From IMG/VR virus record IMGVR_UViG_3300042401_000753, positions 1-59,381 of that record: a stretch of DNA of 59,381 nucleotides; one strand, given 5' to 3'. Positions 9,482-16,679 of the stretch are shown in pieces. A program made the translations under genes and the position numbers. Position 1 is the first letter of the stretch; each line of letters opens with the position of its first letter. Below the pieces are notes generated by a model, which was not told where the DNA came from, did no database searches, and saw only the letters and a program-made list of their open reading frames with translations. The DNA comes from a virus.

Positions 9482-9813
9482 AGGGATTTGCAGATGTATT
9501 GACCAGAGATTGCGTATTTGCCAGATTGGTTTGTAATAGGAGCAAGTGATTCACGATGCATGATAGGAAATGTAAAGTCAATGTAATAATAAGTCTTACA
9601 TAGATAGGTAAGTTCATCCATACATCCAGATGGATTGTCTGCATAGATGGTTAGTCTAGTGTTCTCACTTCCTCTGTTGTTTGTTATTGATACATTAAGC
9701 TTGTATCCTTGTTCTTGCTTGGTTATTTGATAACCAACACAGTATTTTTTCTCAGTTAACTGATGATTGAGGAAGTCTGTTATCTTTTTGATTATGATTT
9801 GTGATTTAGTCAT
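9478..9813 (-). CDS. Hypothetical protein, 111 aa
   Basis: Family not recognised. The N-terminal helix (KSQIIIKKITDFLNHQ) runs into a palindrome-encoded QLTE at residues 19-22, followed by a beta-rich domain. This is the first gene of the leftward unit that runs to 7059. Its promoter should lie in the gene-poor stretch upstream (9814..10263), but I see no convincing -10/-35 pair. Confidence 0.7.
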   Translation of the reverse strand: MTKSQIIIKKITDFLNHQLTEKKYCVGYQITKQEQGYKLNVSITNNRGSENTRLTIYADNPSGCMDELTYLCKTYYYIDFTFPIMHRESLAPITNQSGKYAISGQYICKSL

Positions 9814-10263
9814 TGTAGTTTATGTTAGGATATAATTACTAGAAGAATCTATAATTACCATTGACCCATATAACATCTTTTTAGATGCTTGGCTGTGGTC
9901 ATACCAGAATGGTATCAGGATGGCTTAGAACAGTGTTAGCTTGCTTGAAATGAGGTATAGGGTAGTTGTATCATGATGTAAAGTAATGAATGATGTTGGT
10001 TTATTTGGTAGGAGATTATGGAAATTATAACTTGTCCTAACATATATTGTATGTTAATATCTAAGTGTTGAGAGTTCAGTTAAATGAGATTAAGCGATAG
10101 CAGGCTGGTTCGTAAGAGGGACTTCCTAGCAGTTTAATCTCATTTAACTGAACTTTTTGCTGGCCTTTACCCTCTTAAGGTTAATATTCTGATGATGGCG
10201 CGGGCCGATAAGGTTCAATGTGTTTTACAAATCAGAGTAAGTGGGTTGTTATCAAACGGTGAA
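9814..10263. other. Gene-free stretch with hairpins
   Basis: No convincing gene longer than 25 codons was found on either strand. Two small perfect hairpins stand out: CATCT/AGATG with a TTTT loop (9874..9887) and ATACCA/TGGTAT with a GAA loop (9901..9915). The first shares 16 bases (ATAACATCTTTTTAGA) with a hairpin near 18540. A long inverted repeat follows (10073..10154). Confidence 0.6.
10073..10154 (+). repeat. Perfect 21-bp inverted repeat built from palindrome variants
   Basis: The left arm 10073..10093 and right arm 10134..10154 are exact complements, enclosing a 40-base loop. Each arm contains a variant of the dispersed motif (TCAGTTAAATGA and TCATTTAACTGA). On the plus strand the right arm runs into TTTTT, like a terminator or the end of a small structured RNA. 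The loop itself shows no clear RNA family. Confidence 0.8.
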
Positions 10264-10410
10264 TCACAACTTTCGGTCCAGTGATTCTAAATAAACGCTG
10301 GCAAGCGATGCTTGACCAGGGCTACGAGTAATAGCAACATCAGTTGCAGCGATCTTAAATTTGAGTTTAACCGTATCGCCTTTATTACTTCCGCATATAA
10401 GTTGTTCCAT
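10264..10410 (-). CDS. 48-aa small protein
   Basis: The frame MEQLICGSNKGDTVKLKFKI... has one of the few good Shine-Dalgarno sequences in the genome (AAAGGAA just before the ATG). The chain starts beta-rich and ends with a helix (SLASVYLESLDRKL). Product and role are unknown. It lies alone between structured non-coding stretches. Confidence 0.6.
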   Translation of the reverse strand: MEQLICGSNKGDTVKLKFKIAATDVAITRSPGQASLASVYLESLDRKL

Positions 10411-10645
10411 TTCCTTTGGCTAGTTACAACGCGGCAACCTCGGCTCTCTATCACGGCTCATCAAACGAGCGATAAGAACTAGGCAGGACGGCTCCCTAAC
10501 TTATAGGGGGACCGTCCTGCCCTGACCCTGCTACCCCGGTCTATCAATCGAGCTTTCCAGAGCAACCAGAAAAGCAATACATTGTATAATGACAGGGGGT
10601 GAGCGAAGCGAGGGGCGCAGCCCCTATCAGTAAGGAAGAAGTTAA
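10411..10645. other. GC-rich gene-free stretch with strong hairpins
   Basis: GGCAGGACGG (10482..10491) pairs with CCGTCCTGCC (10512..10521), and the arm continues inward through CTCCCTA/TAGGGGGA with one bulge. A second short hairpin AGGGGC/GCCCCT lies at 10611..10625. Together with the Shine-Dalgarno of the 48-aa gene at the left edge, the stretch may be a transcribed leader or a small RNA read leftward. No tRNA was found. Confidence 0.55.
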
Positions 10646-11368
10646 CTAATTATTAGACTCCTTAGCAAACTCCATTCTTTTCTTAAATACAACCTCTACT
10701 TCATTGATGTTACGTTGTAGTTGTTCTGAAGTCATTGAGATAGGTTCTTTAGCCTTTTTTATAATGTCTTCAAGTTGATTGATTATATCAAGGCTATGCT
10801 CAGTTAAGATGTCAGCAGCCCCGGTGAATACTGCAATCTCAGTTAACTGAGTTGCTGTAAACCTTAAGCTAGTTCCATCCTCACTTTCTTGAGTCTTCTC
10901 AATGATAACAGCTTGCTTGGTTTCAAACCAGCCACAATGATATAACATCTCTGCACAATTAAGGACTTCATCTTCAATAGCAAGCATTGTATACATCATT
11001 GTATCTTTATTGAATCCATCAATGTTATTCCTGCCAATTGACTTAACAACAAAGCTCGGAGCAATTCTTATAAAGAATGCCTGAGCTTTAATTGTTTTAG
11101 CCAATTGGTTTTCAGAAAGATATATTGTAAAGCTTTTGAATAGATCAATACCTAACGACGTATCACAGCAGAAGTAATTCTTACCTTCTTCTTCCGCCTT
11201 CCTGAATACTTTGTAAGCGTAGGTATTCTCAAACTTTAGCTGGTCTCCATAACCAACATTGTTAAAGTCATTACCTTCATGATGAGCTAGACATACGTCT
11301 GTATTCATCAATTCTGACAGGGCGAGTGATCCACAACGGGGCAGAGCGATTAGGAATGTAGCTTTCAT
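10646..11368 (-). CDS. Sulfotransferase-like P-loop protein
   Basis: 240 residues. The N-terminus FLIALPRCGSLALSELM matches the 5'-phosphosulfate-binding loop of bacterial sulfotransferases (usually F-x-x-G-x-P-R-S-G-T/S), with Cys for the first Ser. A central region (FIRIAPSFVVKSIGRNN) could hold the 3'-phosphate-binding Arg/Ser. Sulfotransferases move sulfate from PAPS to sugars, lipids or tyrosines. A phage copy might modify the host surface or its own virion. Only the first loop is convincing, so other P-loop or kinase-like proteins remain possible. Palindrome at 10839 encodes T-QLTE. Confidence 0.5.
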   Translation of the reverse strand: MKATFLIALPRCGSLALSELMNTDVCLAHHEGNDFNNVGYGDQLKFENTYAYKVFRKAEEEGKNYFCCDTSLGIDLFKSFTIYLSENQLAKTIKAQAFFIRIAPSFVVKSIGRNNIDGFNKDTMMYTMLAIEDEVLNCAEMLYHCGWFETKQAVIIEKTQESEDGTSLRFTATQLTEIAVFTGAADILTEHSLDIINQLEDIIKKAKEPISMTSEQLQRNINEVEVVFKKRMEFAKESNN

Positions 11369-11371
11369 ATA

Positions 11372-11635
11372 TTAGAGGTCGTCAATTGCTTTGAGTGCTT
11401 TAGTAAGCTTTGCTTGTTTACGTTTTAGTTCTTTAAGAGTGATGTTAAGTTCTTTAATTTGTTTGATAGTATCATTAATGCTAATGTTAATAACATTAAG
11501 CTTATCGGTTGGAGTAAGCTGCACGCTTCCTTTCTTGGGGAACTTCTTGATAGCCTCATTTCCTTCCTGACTTGTAAGGATTTCCATTTCCATTACTTGT
11601 TCAGGGATCATCAATTCGTTTGTTGGTGTATTCAT
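11372..11635 (-). CDS. Coiled-coil protein, 87 aa
   Basis: Residues 45-85 form a clear Lys/Leu/Ile-rich coiled coil (TIKQIKELNITLKELKRKQ...). The start at 11635 follows the leader CTAACCAACACA that recurs before other genes. Function unknown; 3 bases separate it from the sulfotransferase-like gene. Confidence 0.7.
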   Translation of the reverse strand: MNTPTNELMIPEQVMEMEILTSQEGNEAIKKFPKKGSVQLTPTDKLNVINISINDTIKQIKELNITLKELKRKQAKLTKALKAIDDL

Positions 11636-11651
11636 TGTGTTGGTTAGTTGT

Positions 11652-11705
11652 GAGCGCCGGAGTTTCTTCAGTCAAACCAGGATTGATTATAACTCTCCGG
11701 CGCTC
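11652..11705 (-). promoter_or_regulatory. 11-bp GC-rich stem in leader
   Basis: GAGCGCCGGAG (11652..11662) pairs perfectly with CTCCGGCGCTC (11695..11705) around a 32-base loop. It lies between the CarD-like gene and the coiled-coil gene, 17 bases upstream of the latter's start. No T-run follows on the minus strand, so a leader structure is as likely as a terminator. Confidence 0.6.
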
Positions 11706-11713
11706 AAATTGTT

Positions 11714-11917
11714 TTATGCGACACCGTAATGTGCTATTTGTTTCTTGGTGGCTAAATCTTTGATAAGCTTGATAGGCATATAGAACTTACTGCCTGCTTT
11801 TGTTATTACTACATAGCAAACAATGCTTTGAGTTTCTATGTCTCGCTTACGAGCCTTGACAAGACATACCCCGCATGGTATTGTTTGCACGTAGTCACCT
11901 ACTTTGTAAGTTATCAT
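11714..11917 (-). CDS. CarD/CdnL-like RNA polymerase-interacting domain protein
   Basis: 67 residues from the ATG at 11917. The sequence follows the CarD RID (Tudor-like) pattern: Y-K-V-G-D-Y-V start, a G-V turn (IPCGVCLVKARKRDIET), then YVVITKAGSKFYMPI. In bacteria this domain binds the RNA polymerase beta subunit and steadies promoter complexes. The DNA-binding C-terminal domain of CarD is missing. A stand-alone RID in a phage could redirect host RNA polymerase. Its start codon overlaps, head to head, the start codon of the plus-strand gene at 11916 (CATG shared). Confidence 0.55.
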   Translation of the reverse strand: MITYKVGDYVQTIPCGVCLVKARKRDIETQSIVCYVVITKAGSKFYMPIKLIKDLATKKQIAHYGVA

Positions 11918-12491
11918 GAAAGTTGTAATTAAAAAGCCAGAGGCATTGGTTAAAAAAGATAAAGAGAAGGACAATATTGATTCTTTATGGCCGGAGATAT
12001 GTTCATTTGTGATTGAGAATCATAAATGCACAGACACTGAGCTATATAGATTGTTTGGTGAGAGATCAAATTACAATAGCCTTACTAAGTTTAAAGATGC
12101 ATTGCATAACAGGAAGTTATATCTTATTAGGTCATCAGTAAACAAAGGCAGGAAAGTAAATAGAGCAGACAGTGTTCAGTTAACTGAGGAATACGTCCAG
12201 ACATTTGAGAAAGAACGTCGCAGGAAGGGTATGGTTCATTTAGGTAGGATGGATAGTGTTGTTAATGGAGTCCAGACAATGCTGGAGAAGGAGAGCAAGA
12301 AGTTATCTAACATGGAAGATGCCGGGCCTTTGCTTAGTTATCATGTAGATAACGCGGCTAAGGTTCATAAGTTAGCAAAGGATGTATACAAGATTGATGC
12401 AGAAAGCGATGCTAATGCATCTAAGCAGAACATTGCTATCCTTATGCAGTTTGATCCCGGTGCTAACCAACAACAAGTTATTGAAATATAG
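11916..12491 (+). CDS. Probable terminase small subunit
   Basis: 191 residues. The N-terminal part (about 25-75) looks like a helix-turn-helix DNA-binding domain (CTDTELYRLFGERSNYNS...). A long helical middle follows, and the end NIAILMQFDPGANQQ resembles the portal- or TerL-binding tail of phage small terminases. Small terminase recognises phage DNA and starts packaging with the large subunit, here at 52883..54808. It is the only plus-strand gene within the leftward block and has no Shine-Dalgarno. The palindrome encodes V-QLTE at about residue 88. A different DNA-binding regulator is possible. Confidence 0.5.
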   Translation: MKVVIKKPEALVKKDKEKDNIDSLWPEICSFVIENHKCTDTELYRLFGERSNYNSLTKFKDALHNRKLYLIRSSVNKGRKVNRADSVQLTEEYVQTFEKERRRKGMVHLGRMDSVVNGVQTMLEKESKKLSNMEDAGPLLSYHVDNAAKVHKLAKDVYKIDAESDANASKQNIAILMQFDPGANQQQVIEI

Positions 12492-12720
12492 TATAGCCGT
12501 GTTCTCTAGCTAACCTCATTAACAAGTTTACTTGCTTTGATGTTGTTGGTGAATACTTCTCAGTATTAACTTTGATTTGTTTTACTTCTGGGTCAATACT
12601 GGCAATAAGAGTGTTGTAAGAATACAAGGTCCGGCCAAAGAAGGATAGAGACTTTGTTGAGTTGTTATTACGCAGTGTTTCTTGACTAAGGAATGTGTTA
12701 AGCAGTTGTTTGTTTGTCAT
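12478..12720 (-). CDS. Hypothetical protein, 80 aa
   Basis: Family not recognised; basic helical protein (MTNKQLLNTFLSQETLRN...). It converges with the small-terminase candidate, overlapping its end by 14 bases. The start at 12720 is 4 bases beyond the stop of the 57-aa gene. Confidence 0.65.
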   Translation of the reverse strand: MTNKQLLNTFLSQETLRNNNSTKSLSFFGRTLYSYNTLIASIDPEVKQIKVNTEKYSPTTSKQVNLLMRLAREHGYTIFQ

Positions 12721-12724
12721 ATAA

Positions 12725-12898
12725 TTAATCTTCTAGGTATTTAAATTCAGGGTTAGTATCAAGATCCCTAAGTTGTTCATGAGCGCAATCAAGACGCATT
12801 TGTTGCTCGTAGATTATATTGTCGGCTTTTAAAAGCTCAATCTCTAATTCTTTTATTCTAGCTAAAAGAACTTCTTTCTTTGTATTAGATATATCCAT
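12725..12898 (-). CDS. 57-aa coiled-coil protein
   Basis: MDISNTKKEVLLARIKELEIELL... is an almost continuous amphipathic helix with heptad spacing, followed by EQLRDLDTNPEFKYLED. It is tightly packed between its neighbours (1 and 4 bases). Function unknown. Confidence 0.7.
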   Translation of the reverse strand: MDISNTKKEVLLARIKELEIELLKADNIIYEQQMRLDCAHEQLRDLDTNPEFKYLED

Positions 12899-12899
12899 A

Positions 12900-13121
12900 T
12901 TATTTAGTTATGAGTATACGATCACTGATCCAATACTCGTTGTTGGTTTGTTTTATAACATCTCTGGTTTCTTCATCGTAGTCCATTGATGTTGTTTCAG
13001 TAACATAGTCTCCCATGTTGAGCTTTGAGGCCGTGACCGAAATGGTTGCGGCCTTTATTGCTGATGATTTCATTCTGTATATCTTCTTATCAAACTCCCA
13101 TTGCTTATTAGGAACTCTCAT
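12900..13121 (-). CDS. Hypothetical protein, 73 aa
   Basis: The start is set at 13121 (MRVPNKQWEF) because this ATG overlaps the upstream stop as ATGA. The frame open further upstream lies inside the preceding gene. The coding sequence contains GTGACCGAAAT (13033..13043), read as ISVT. Function unknown. Confidence 0.65.
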   Translation of the reverse strand: MRVPNKQWEFDKKIYRMKSSAIKAATISVTASKLNMGDYVTETTSMDYDEETRDVIKQTNNEYWISDRILITK

Positions 13122-13366
13122 GTAATGATGTAGTTGATATACATAAGCATAAAGATAGCAATCACATAAGAGATAAGCCATACTAAGACTAGGTTACAGT
13201 TGCAATTCTTACACTTGTTACCAATCTCAGTTAACTGAAAGTCACCGGGATAATACTTATCAAAGGAGTTCTTAAGCTTTCTGATAGCTGTCTCAGAATC
13301 GGCGGCCTTGATGACCCCCTTGACAGTTACATCCCCTTCCTGATACCTATATTGATATGTTTTCAT
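13118..13366 (-). CDS. Small membrane protein, 82 aa
   Basis: The N-terminal soluble part includes a basic helix (ETAIRKLKNSFDKYYPG), palindrome-encoded QLTE, and a Cys cluster (CKNCNCN). The last 24 residues (LVLVWLISYVIAIFMLMYI...) form one membrane helix. A possible inner-membrane accessory with a cytoplasmic zinc-binding patch. Coupled to both neighbours by 4-base overlaps. Confidence 0.7.
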   Translation of the reverse strand: MKTYQYRYQEGDVTVKGVIKAADSETAIRKLKNSFDKYYPGDFQLTEIGNKCKNCNCNLVLVWLISYVIAIFMLMYINYIIT

Positions 13367-13713
13367 GGATTAATTGTTCTATCATCACAAAGCATTGCAG
13401 GAAGCTTAATAGCATCCTTAACAAACTGTATATGATCGTTAAGCGTCATCATACCAATCCTTTGAGATACAACATGTAAAGGATCATAACTATTCTGATG
13501 CATATACGTAACGTGCAACCTTCTGAGCATATTATGAATCATCATACTAAACTGCGCCCTTGTGTAAGGTGCCATTAATTCAGCATCATCCCATAATACC
13601 ATCCTTGCAATGCTAGTGCAGCAAGGTCGTTGTTCTTCTAATATCTTAAGATAAGCTTCAAGGATTACCCTAGTGCTTTTGATTTTATAACCACTAACTG
13701 TAAGTCTGTTCAT
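13363..13713 (-). CDS. Hypothetical protein, 116 aa
   Basis: Family not recognised; rich in Met and His (SMMIHNMLRRLHVTYMHQ). The start at 13713 (MNRLTVSG) is chosen over 13737 because the intervening bases match the TTCTTAC leader of the small-gene modules and so are probably untranslated. It is the last gene of the module set and is coupled to the membrane protein downstream. Confidence 0.7.
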   Translation of the reverse strand: MNRLTVSGYKIKSTRVILEAYLKILEEQRPCCTSIARMVLWDDAELMAPYTRAQFSMMIHNMLRRLHVTYMHQNSYDPLHVVSQRIGMMTLNDHIQFVKDAIKLPAMLCDDRTINP

Positions 13714-13765
13714 GCATTGTGTATTGTGTAAGAACATAGCTTATTCTATGCTCTAGTCAATACAA
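13714..13765 (-). promoter_or_regulatory. Module leader: AT-rich element, 5' hairpin, TTCTTAC box
   Basis: Reading leftward: TTGTATTGACTAGAG, then a hairpin CATAG/CTATG (13746..13750 with 13735..13739), then TTCTTACACAATACACA, then the ATG at 13713. The same order is seen before three or four other genes in this block, so it is probably promoter plus leader. Confidence 0.6.
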
Positions 13766-13766
13766 G

Positions 13767-13804
13767 AAGAGGTTCTCAGTTAATTGAATAACTGAGAACC
13801 TCTT
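13767..13804. terminator. Hairpin with 16-bp stem containing the palindrome half-sites
   Basis: AAGAGGTTCTCAGTTA (13767..13782) pairs exactly with 13789..13804 around a 6-base loop, with a T5 run on the plus strand. Both arms carry CTCAGTTA, half of the dispersed motif. It separates two module genes. Confidence 0.8.
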
Positions 13805-13824
13805 TTTAGCGTGACCGAAATGAG

Positions 13825-14385
13825 TTAGATTTTAATGTCTTCCTCTCCAATAATATCACCAAACAACTGTTTCTGAAGCAGCTTGATTTCAGCATCTTTA
13901 CCATCAATCATAGCAATTTGATTTTCAATACGCCCTCTAAGATCACTGATAACATTAAATTGATTTGCTTCAAACTCACACATAGCAGCAATCCTTTTAT
14001 CAAGCCCAATGATAGTCTCATTAAGCTTGTGAATCTCGTCGTAAGCTTTCTGACTGTTATTACTTGCCTGCCTTGCTTCCTTGATACGTTGAGCCTTGTT
14101 AATGGAATCTTCTACAGCTTCCTCAATAATATTGCGTGCATACCTAGAAACTCCCGGCAATATATAGGAATAAACATCCCTAAGCTTTTTCTGTTGTTCG
14201 TAAGTAAGGCAACCTTCCTCATCAAGGTCTACACTATTTTGAAACATCTGATGGAATACACTACGTGCCTCCTTATCTTTATTGATAAGGTCTTGATGGT
14301 TACCAAGCTCGTAAGTAACCTCACAACCTGCACTAGCTACAGATTTCACGGCTTCAAACATCGTATTAATAGCGGAATATGTCAT
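13825..14385 (-). CDS. Coiled-coil protein, 186 aa
   Basis: The start is placed at 14385 (MTYSAINTMF), after a TTCTTACCAACACA leader. Residues 85-180 are predicted coiled coil from heptad hydrophobics (EIHKLNETIIGLDKRIAAM, ENQIAMIDGKDAEIKLLQKQ). It has its own leader, 3' motif and hairpins on both sides, so it is a separate transcription module. Function unknown. Confidence 0.7.
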   Translation of the reverse strand: MTYSAINTMFEAVKSVASAGCEVTYELGNHQDLINKDKEARSVFHQMFQNSVDLDEEGCLTYEQQKKLRDVYSYILPGVSRYARNIIEEAVEDSINKAQRIKEARQASNNSQKAYDEIHKLNETIIGLDKRIAAMCEFEANQFNVISDLRGRIENQIAMIDGKDAEIKLLQKQLFGDIIGEEDIKI

Positions 14386-14436
14386 GTTATTTGTGTTGGT
14401 AAGAATCATGCACTATGCATAACTCTATACAATACA
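14386..14436 (-). promoter_or_regulatory. Module leader: AT-rich element, 5' hairpin, TTCTTAC box
   Basis: Reading leftward: TATTGTATTGTATAGAG, a hairpin ATGCA/TGCAT with a 3-base loop (14408..14420), TTCTTACCAACACA, and the ATG at 14385. It has the same order as the leader at 16680..16729. Confidence 0.65.
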
Positions 14437-14439
14437 ATA

Positions 14440-14470
14440 CCCCGCTCAGTTCTCAGTTAACTGAGCGGGG
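14440..14470. terminator. 12-bp hairpin containing the palindrome
   Basis: CCCCGCTCAGTT (14440..14451) pairs with AACTGAGCGGGG (14459..14470). The exact palindrome (14453..14464) forms the loop and part of the right arm, with a half-site in the left arm. It separates two modules. The T-run is weak. Confidence 0.75.
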
Positions 14471-14504
14471 CAGTAAGCTTTGCTATGGCAGCGTGACCGA
14501 AATG

Positions 14505-14861
14505 TCAGCAACCAAATGCCTCTACAATAATACCATCATCAAACTCTATAAGAGTTCCTTTTTCCATAATATCATTCCTGATATCTTCATCCTTATCGTC
14601 ATCGTCAGTATCTTCCTCCCACTCAAATTCACTAGCGAGATTATTGTTACGATAGTATTCCTCTGCCCATTGCATAAGGCTAGAATATTCCATATACTGA
14701 CCATTTATTTCTGCCATATTTAATACAATTGGATCACCATCATCCGCTTCCTTGCATTCCAAGTATTCTACTAGCGCTTTTGCTGCATTGTAAGACCAGT
14801 CAGAATTCTTGTCTTGCATTATTATATCACGAGCCTGAGAAGAAGTAAGTTCAGTTATCAT
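14505..14861 (-). CDS. Acidic protein, 118 aa
   Basis: The start is set at 14861 (MITELTSSQARD). The longer frame to 15050 would overlap the next gene and run through the GTGACCGAAAT site at 14886. The leader is ACAAAACAAACAAAACAT. Residues 80-105 are strongly acidic (EFEWEEDTDDDDKDEDI). An acidic small early protein could mimic DNA, but this is only a suggestion. Confidence 0.7.
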   Translation of the reverse strand: MITELTSSQARDIIMQDKNSDWSYNAAKALVEYLECKEADDGDPIVLNMAEINGQYMEYSSLMQWAEEYYRNNNLASEFEWEEDTDDDDKDEDIRNDIMEKGTLIEFDDGIIVEAFGC

Positions 14862-14895
14862 ATGTTTGTTTTGTTTGTTTTGTGCGTGACCGAAA

Positions 14896-15435
14896 TTAGG
14901 TATGCATTTGCCAGCCAATGCCTTTATAAAGAGTGACAGCATAAACTTCCGCGAACCCGTGGAATAAGATACCACCATTACCACCATAAATATATCTATA
15001 CTTCCTGCTATACTCACTAGATGTGCCGGGCAGCATAACATCATTATCATCGTGATGATCTTGGTTAGCTTTAAGATAGTAATTCATAACGCTAAAGCCA
15101 AGGAATGTGCCGTCGTCATGAACGACTAACTTGTGAGTATGCACCTGTTCACTACCCTCTTGTCCATTGCTATACACAAAAGGCATAGTTTGGAAGCTTG
15201 GATTGCATCCTGTATAAAATGCATAGAACAAGCTAGTTGCCATACGCTCTGCCAATTCCGGGCTATGGGTATAGATACCCATCAAGAATCCAATGCATGA
15301 CTGCATTCTAGCAAGACCTGTAGAACCATTGTGATTAAATATTGTATTAGGAAAATCGTGAGTCAAGCTGTTAAGACTAGCGTATGACAAAAGCTTTTTA
15401 ATTTTGTCCATTTTATAAGTCTTGATAGTATCCAT
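14896..15435 (-). CDS. Hypothetical protein, 179 aa
   Basis: Family not recognised. A helical N-terminus (MDTIKTYKMDKIKKLLSY) is followed by a globular alpha/beta part with many aromatics. The ATG at 15435 follows an AT-rich leader (AATACAATACA). The GTGACCGAAAT site overlaps the stop codon by one base. Confidence 0.7.
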   Translation of the reverse strand: MDTIKTYKMDKIKKLLSYASLNSLTHDFPNTIFNHNGSTGLARMQSCIGFLMGIYTHSPELAERMATSLFYAFYTGCNPSFQTMPFVYSNGQEGSEQVHTHKLVVHDDGTFLGFSVMNYYLKANQDHHDDNDVMLPGTSSEYSRKYRYIYGGNGGILFHGFAEVYAVTLYKGIGWQMHT

Positions 15436-15500
15436 TGTATTGTATTATATTTTATTGTTGATTAGGACACACAAGCCAACATAGCAGTGTGCCCTATACA
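15436..15500 (-). promoter_or_regulatory. Module leader with 5' hairpin
   Basis: Reading leftward: TTGTATAG, then a hairpin GGGCACAC/GTGTGTCC (15494..15487 with 15472..15465, one G-U), then an AT-rich leader. The TTCTTAC box of the other modules is missing here. Confidence 0.5.
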
Positions 15501-15569
15501 ACACAAGCTTGCTAAGCTTGCTTGTAGCGTGACCGAAATTAGTTAACTAAAAACTGCATTCATACATAG

Positions 15570-15749
15570 TTATACATTGTTGTAGATAATAACAACGGGA
15601 GAAAGCCCGCCACTAAGTTCGTATTTCTCAATAGAGATAACATCTGTGTTGCAGCTATCATCTACATGAAGATGGACTTTAGTATTTAATCCATCTTTAC
15701 ATTCTTTAGAAAGCTTTTCAAGCTTTTCAATCATTTGTTTGATAGTCAT
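15570..15749 (-). CDS. Hypothetical protein, 59 aa
   Basis: MTIKQMIEKLEKLSKECKDG... then a short beta-rich domain ending SGGLSPVVIIYNNV. A second-motif copy lies 30 bases past the stop. Function unknown. The degenerate site TTAGTTAACTAA at 15539 may be a decayed palindrome. Confidence 0.65.
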   Translation of the reverse strand: MTIKQMIEKLEKLSKECKDGLNTKVHLHVDDSCNTDVISIEKYELSGGLSPVVIIYNNV

Positions 15750-15806
15750 TTTTATTTTTAGTTAAAGTTTATTATAGGTTGTGATTGAAATATCAGTTAA
15801 CTGAGA

Positions 15807-16067
15807 TTATATATGTGCGGTAGCCTTGGAGACTACATGAACACCGGAACCGCGCCCGGTGTATTTGCCGTAGGGATTAAGCCTACGCATATCTGCAAAG
15901 GCATCTTTTGTGACAATACAAATTTCGTCGCCCGTTTTATGACCATACATCTGATAGCCTTTCATGATATCAGGCTGGGCAACGCCAGAATGGGCGCAAG
16001 CCTTACACACAGTAAGGCCAAATTCTAGGCGTTCTGGCTCGACAGGATTATCACAGATACAATTCAT
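15807..16067 (-). CDS. Small protein with zinc-binding cysteines, 86 aa
   Basis: The N-terminus holds a C-x-C and a C-x2-C pair (MNCICDNP ... TVCKACAHSG), a likely zinc ribbon. The rest is a small domain with a basic, glycine-rich stretch (GKYTGRGSGVHVV). The exact palindrome lies 3 bases past its stop. A role in binding nucleic acid or a host protein is possible. Confidence 0.7.
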   Translation of the reverse strand: MNCICDNPVEPERLEFGLTVCKACAHSGVAQPDIMKGYQMYGHKTGDEICIVTKDAFADMRRLNPYGKYTGRGSGVHVVSKATAHI

Positions 16068-16103
16068 AGTAATAGTAAGCTTTGTTATGAGGCGTGACCG
16101 AAA

Positions 16104-16331
16104 TCACAGAGGTTTATTAATGCAAAGAAGCCTATCAATAGAAATACTATCAACGTATTCTTTAGCTTCCTTGAAAGACATTATACTACCAACTTCTGCT
16201 CTATGTTTAAATACAGCCTCAGTTGTCAGGCCAGCATCAATAAGCTCGATAACTGTGTGTGAATCAGTAACAAGCTTACGCATATGCGATTCAGCTTGTT
16301 TGATGAGTTTGTATGATTCAATAATATTCAT
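16104..16331 (-). CDS. Hypothetical helical protein, 75 aa
   Basis: MNIIESYKLIKQAESHMRKL... is mostly helical with no recognised domain. The second motif overlaps its stop codon. Its leader contains a hairpin GAGAACA/TGTTCTC (16378..16399) and TTCTTAC, so it belongs to the same module type. Confidence 0.65.
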   Translation of the reverse strand: MNIIESYKLIKQAESHMRKLVTDSHTVIELIDAGLTTEAVFKHRAEVGSIMSFKEAKEYVDSISIDRLLCINKPL

Positions 16332-16410
16332 AGGTATTTAAGTAAGAAACATCCTCCAATTGCCAGTAAGGCGAGACGAGAACACATTTCTATGTTCTCA
16401 AACAATACTA
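16332..16410 (-). promoter_or_regulatory. Module leader: AT-rich element, 5' hairpin, TTCTTAC box
   Basis: Reading leftward: GTATTGTTTGAG, hairpin GAGAACA/TGTTCTC (16399..16378), a longer spacer, TTTCTTACTTAAATACC and the ATG at 16331. Confidence 0.5.
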
Positions 16411-16472
16411 TTGTAGCCATGTGTGTTGGTAAGCGTTGGTGTAGAGCGTGACCGAAATGGCCACGCAAAAAG

Positions 16473-16679
16473 TTAGTTATTAGGAATCAATGGCCATTCT
16501 CCACTGCCATCGACAGGTGAGCCATTACTCCAGTTGATTTTGTCAGGCTCCACGGCAAGCTTCCACGTATCGCCGTTGGTATCTGTGAAGATTCCTTCAC
16601 TCCATTTCCCTTGTGTAGGGTTTTCTCCTGTGAGGAAATCGCCAGGGAAGTAAGACATGGACTTGATAGGTGTATTCAT
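16473..16679 (-). CDS. Hypothetical protein, 68 aa
   Basis: The start is set at 16679 (MNTPIKSMSYF) after the TTCTTACCAACACA leader. Trp- and Gly-rich beta protein (GKWSEGIFTDTNGDTWKLAV...). It is the first gene of the module block. Function unknown. Confidence 0.7.
   Translation of the reverse strand: MNTPIKSMSYFPGDFLTGENPTQGKWSEGIFTDTNGDTWKLAVEPDKINWSNGSPVDGSGEWPLIPNN

Noticed and set aside
9814-10640. tRNA genes in the gene-free stretches
   Set aside because: No acceptor stem with a T-loop GTTCRA pattern at the right spacing was found here or at 18.2-19.8 kb.
14862-15050. Longer N-terminus for the acidic 118-aa protein
   Set aside because: It would overlap the neighbouring gene and run through the GTGACCGAAAT site and the A/C-rich leader.
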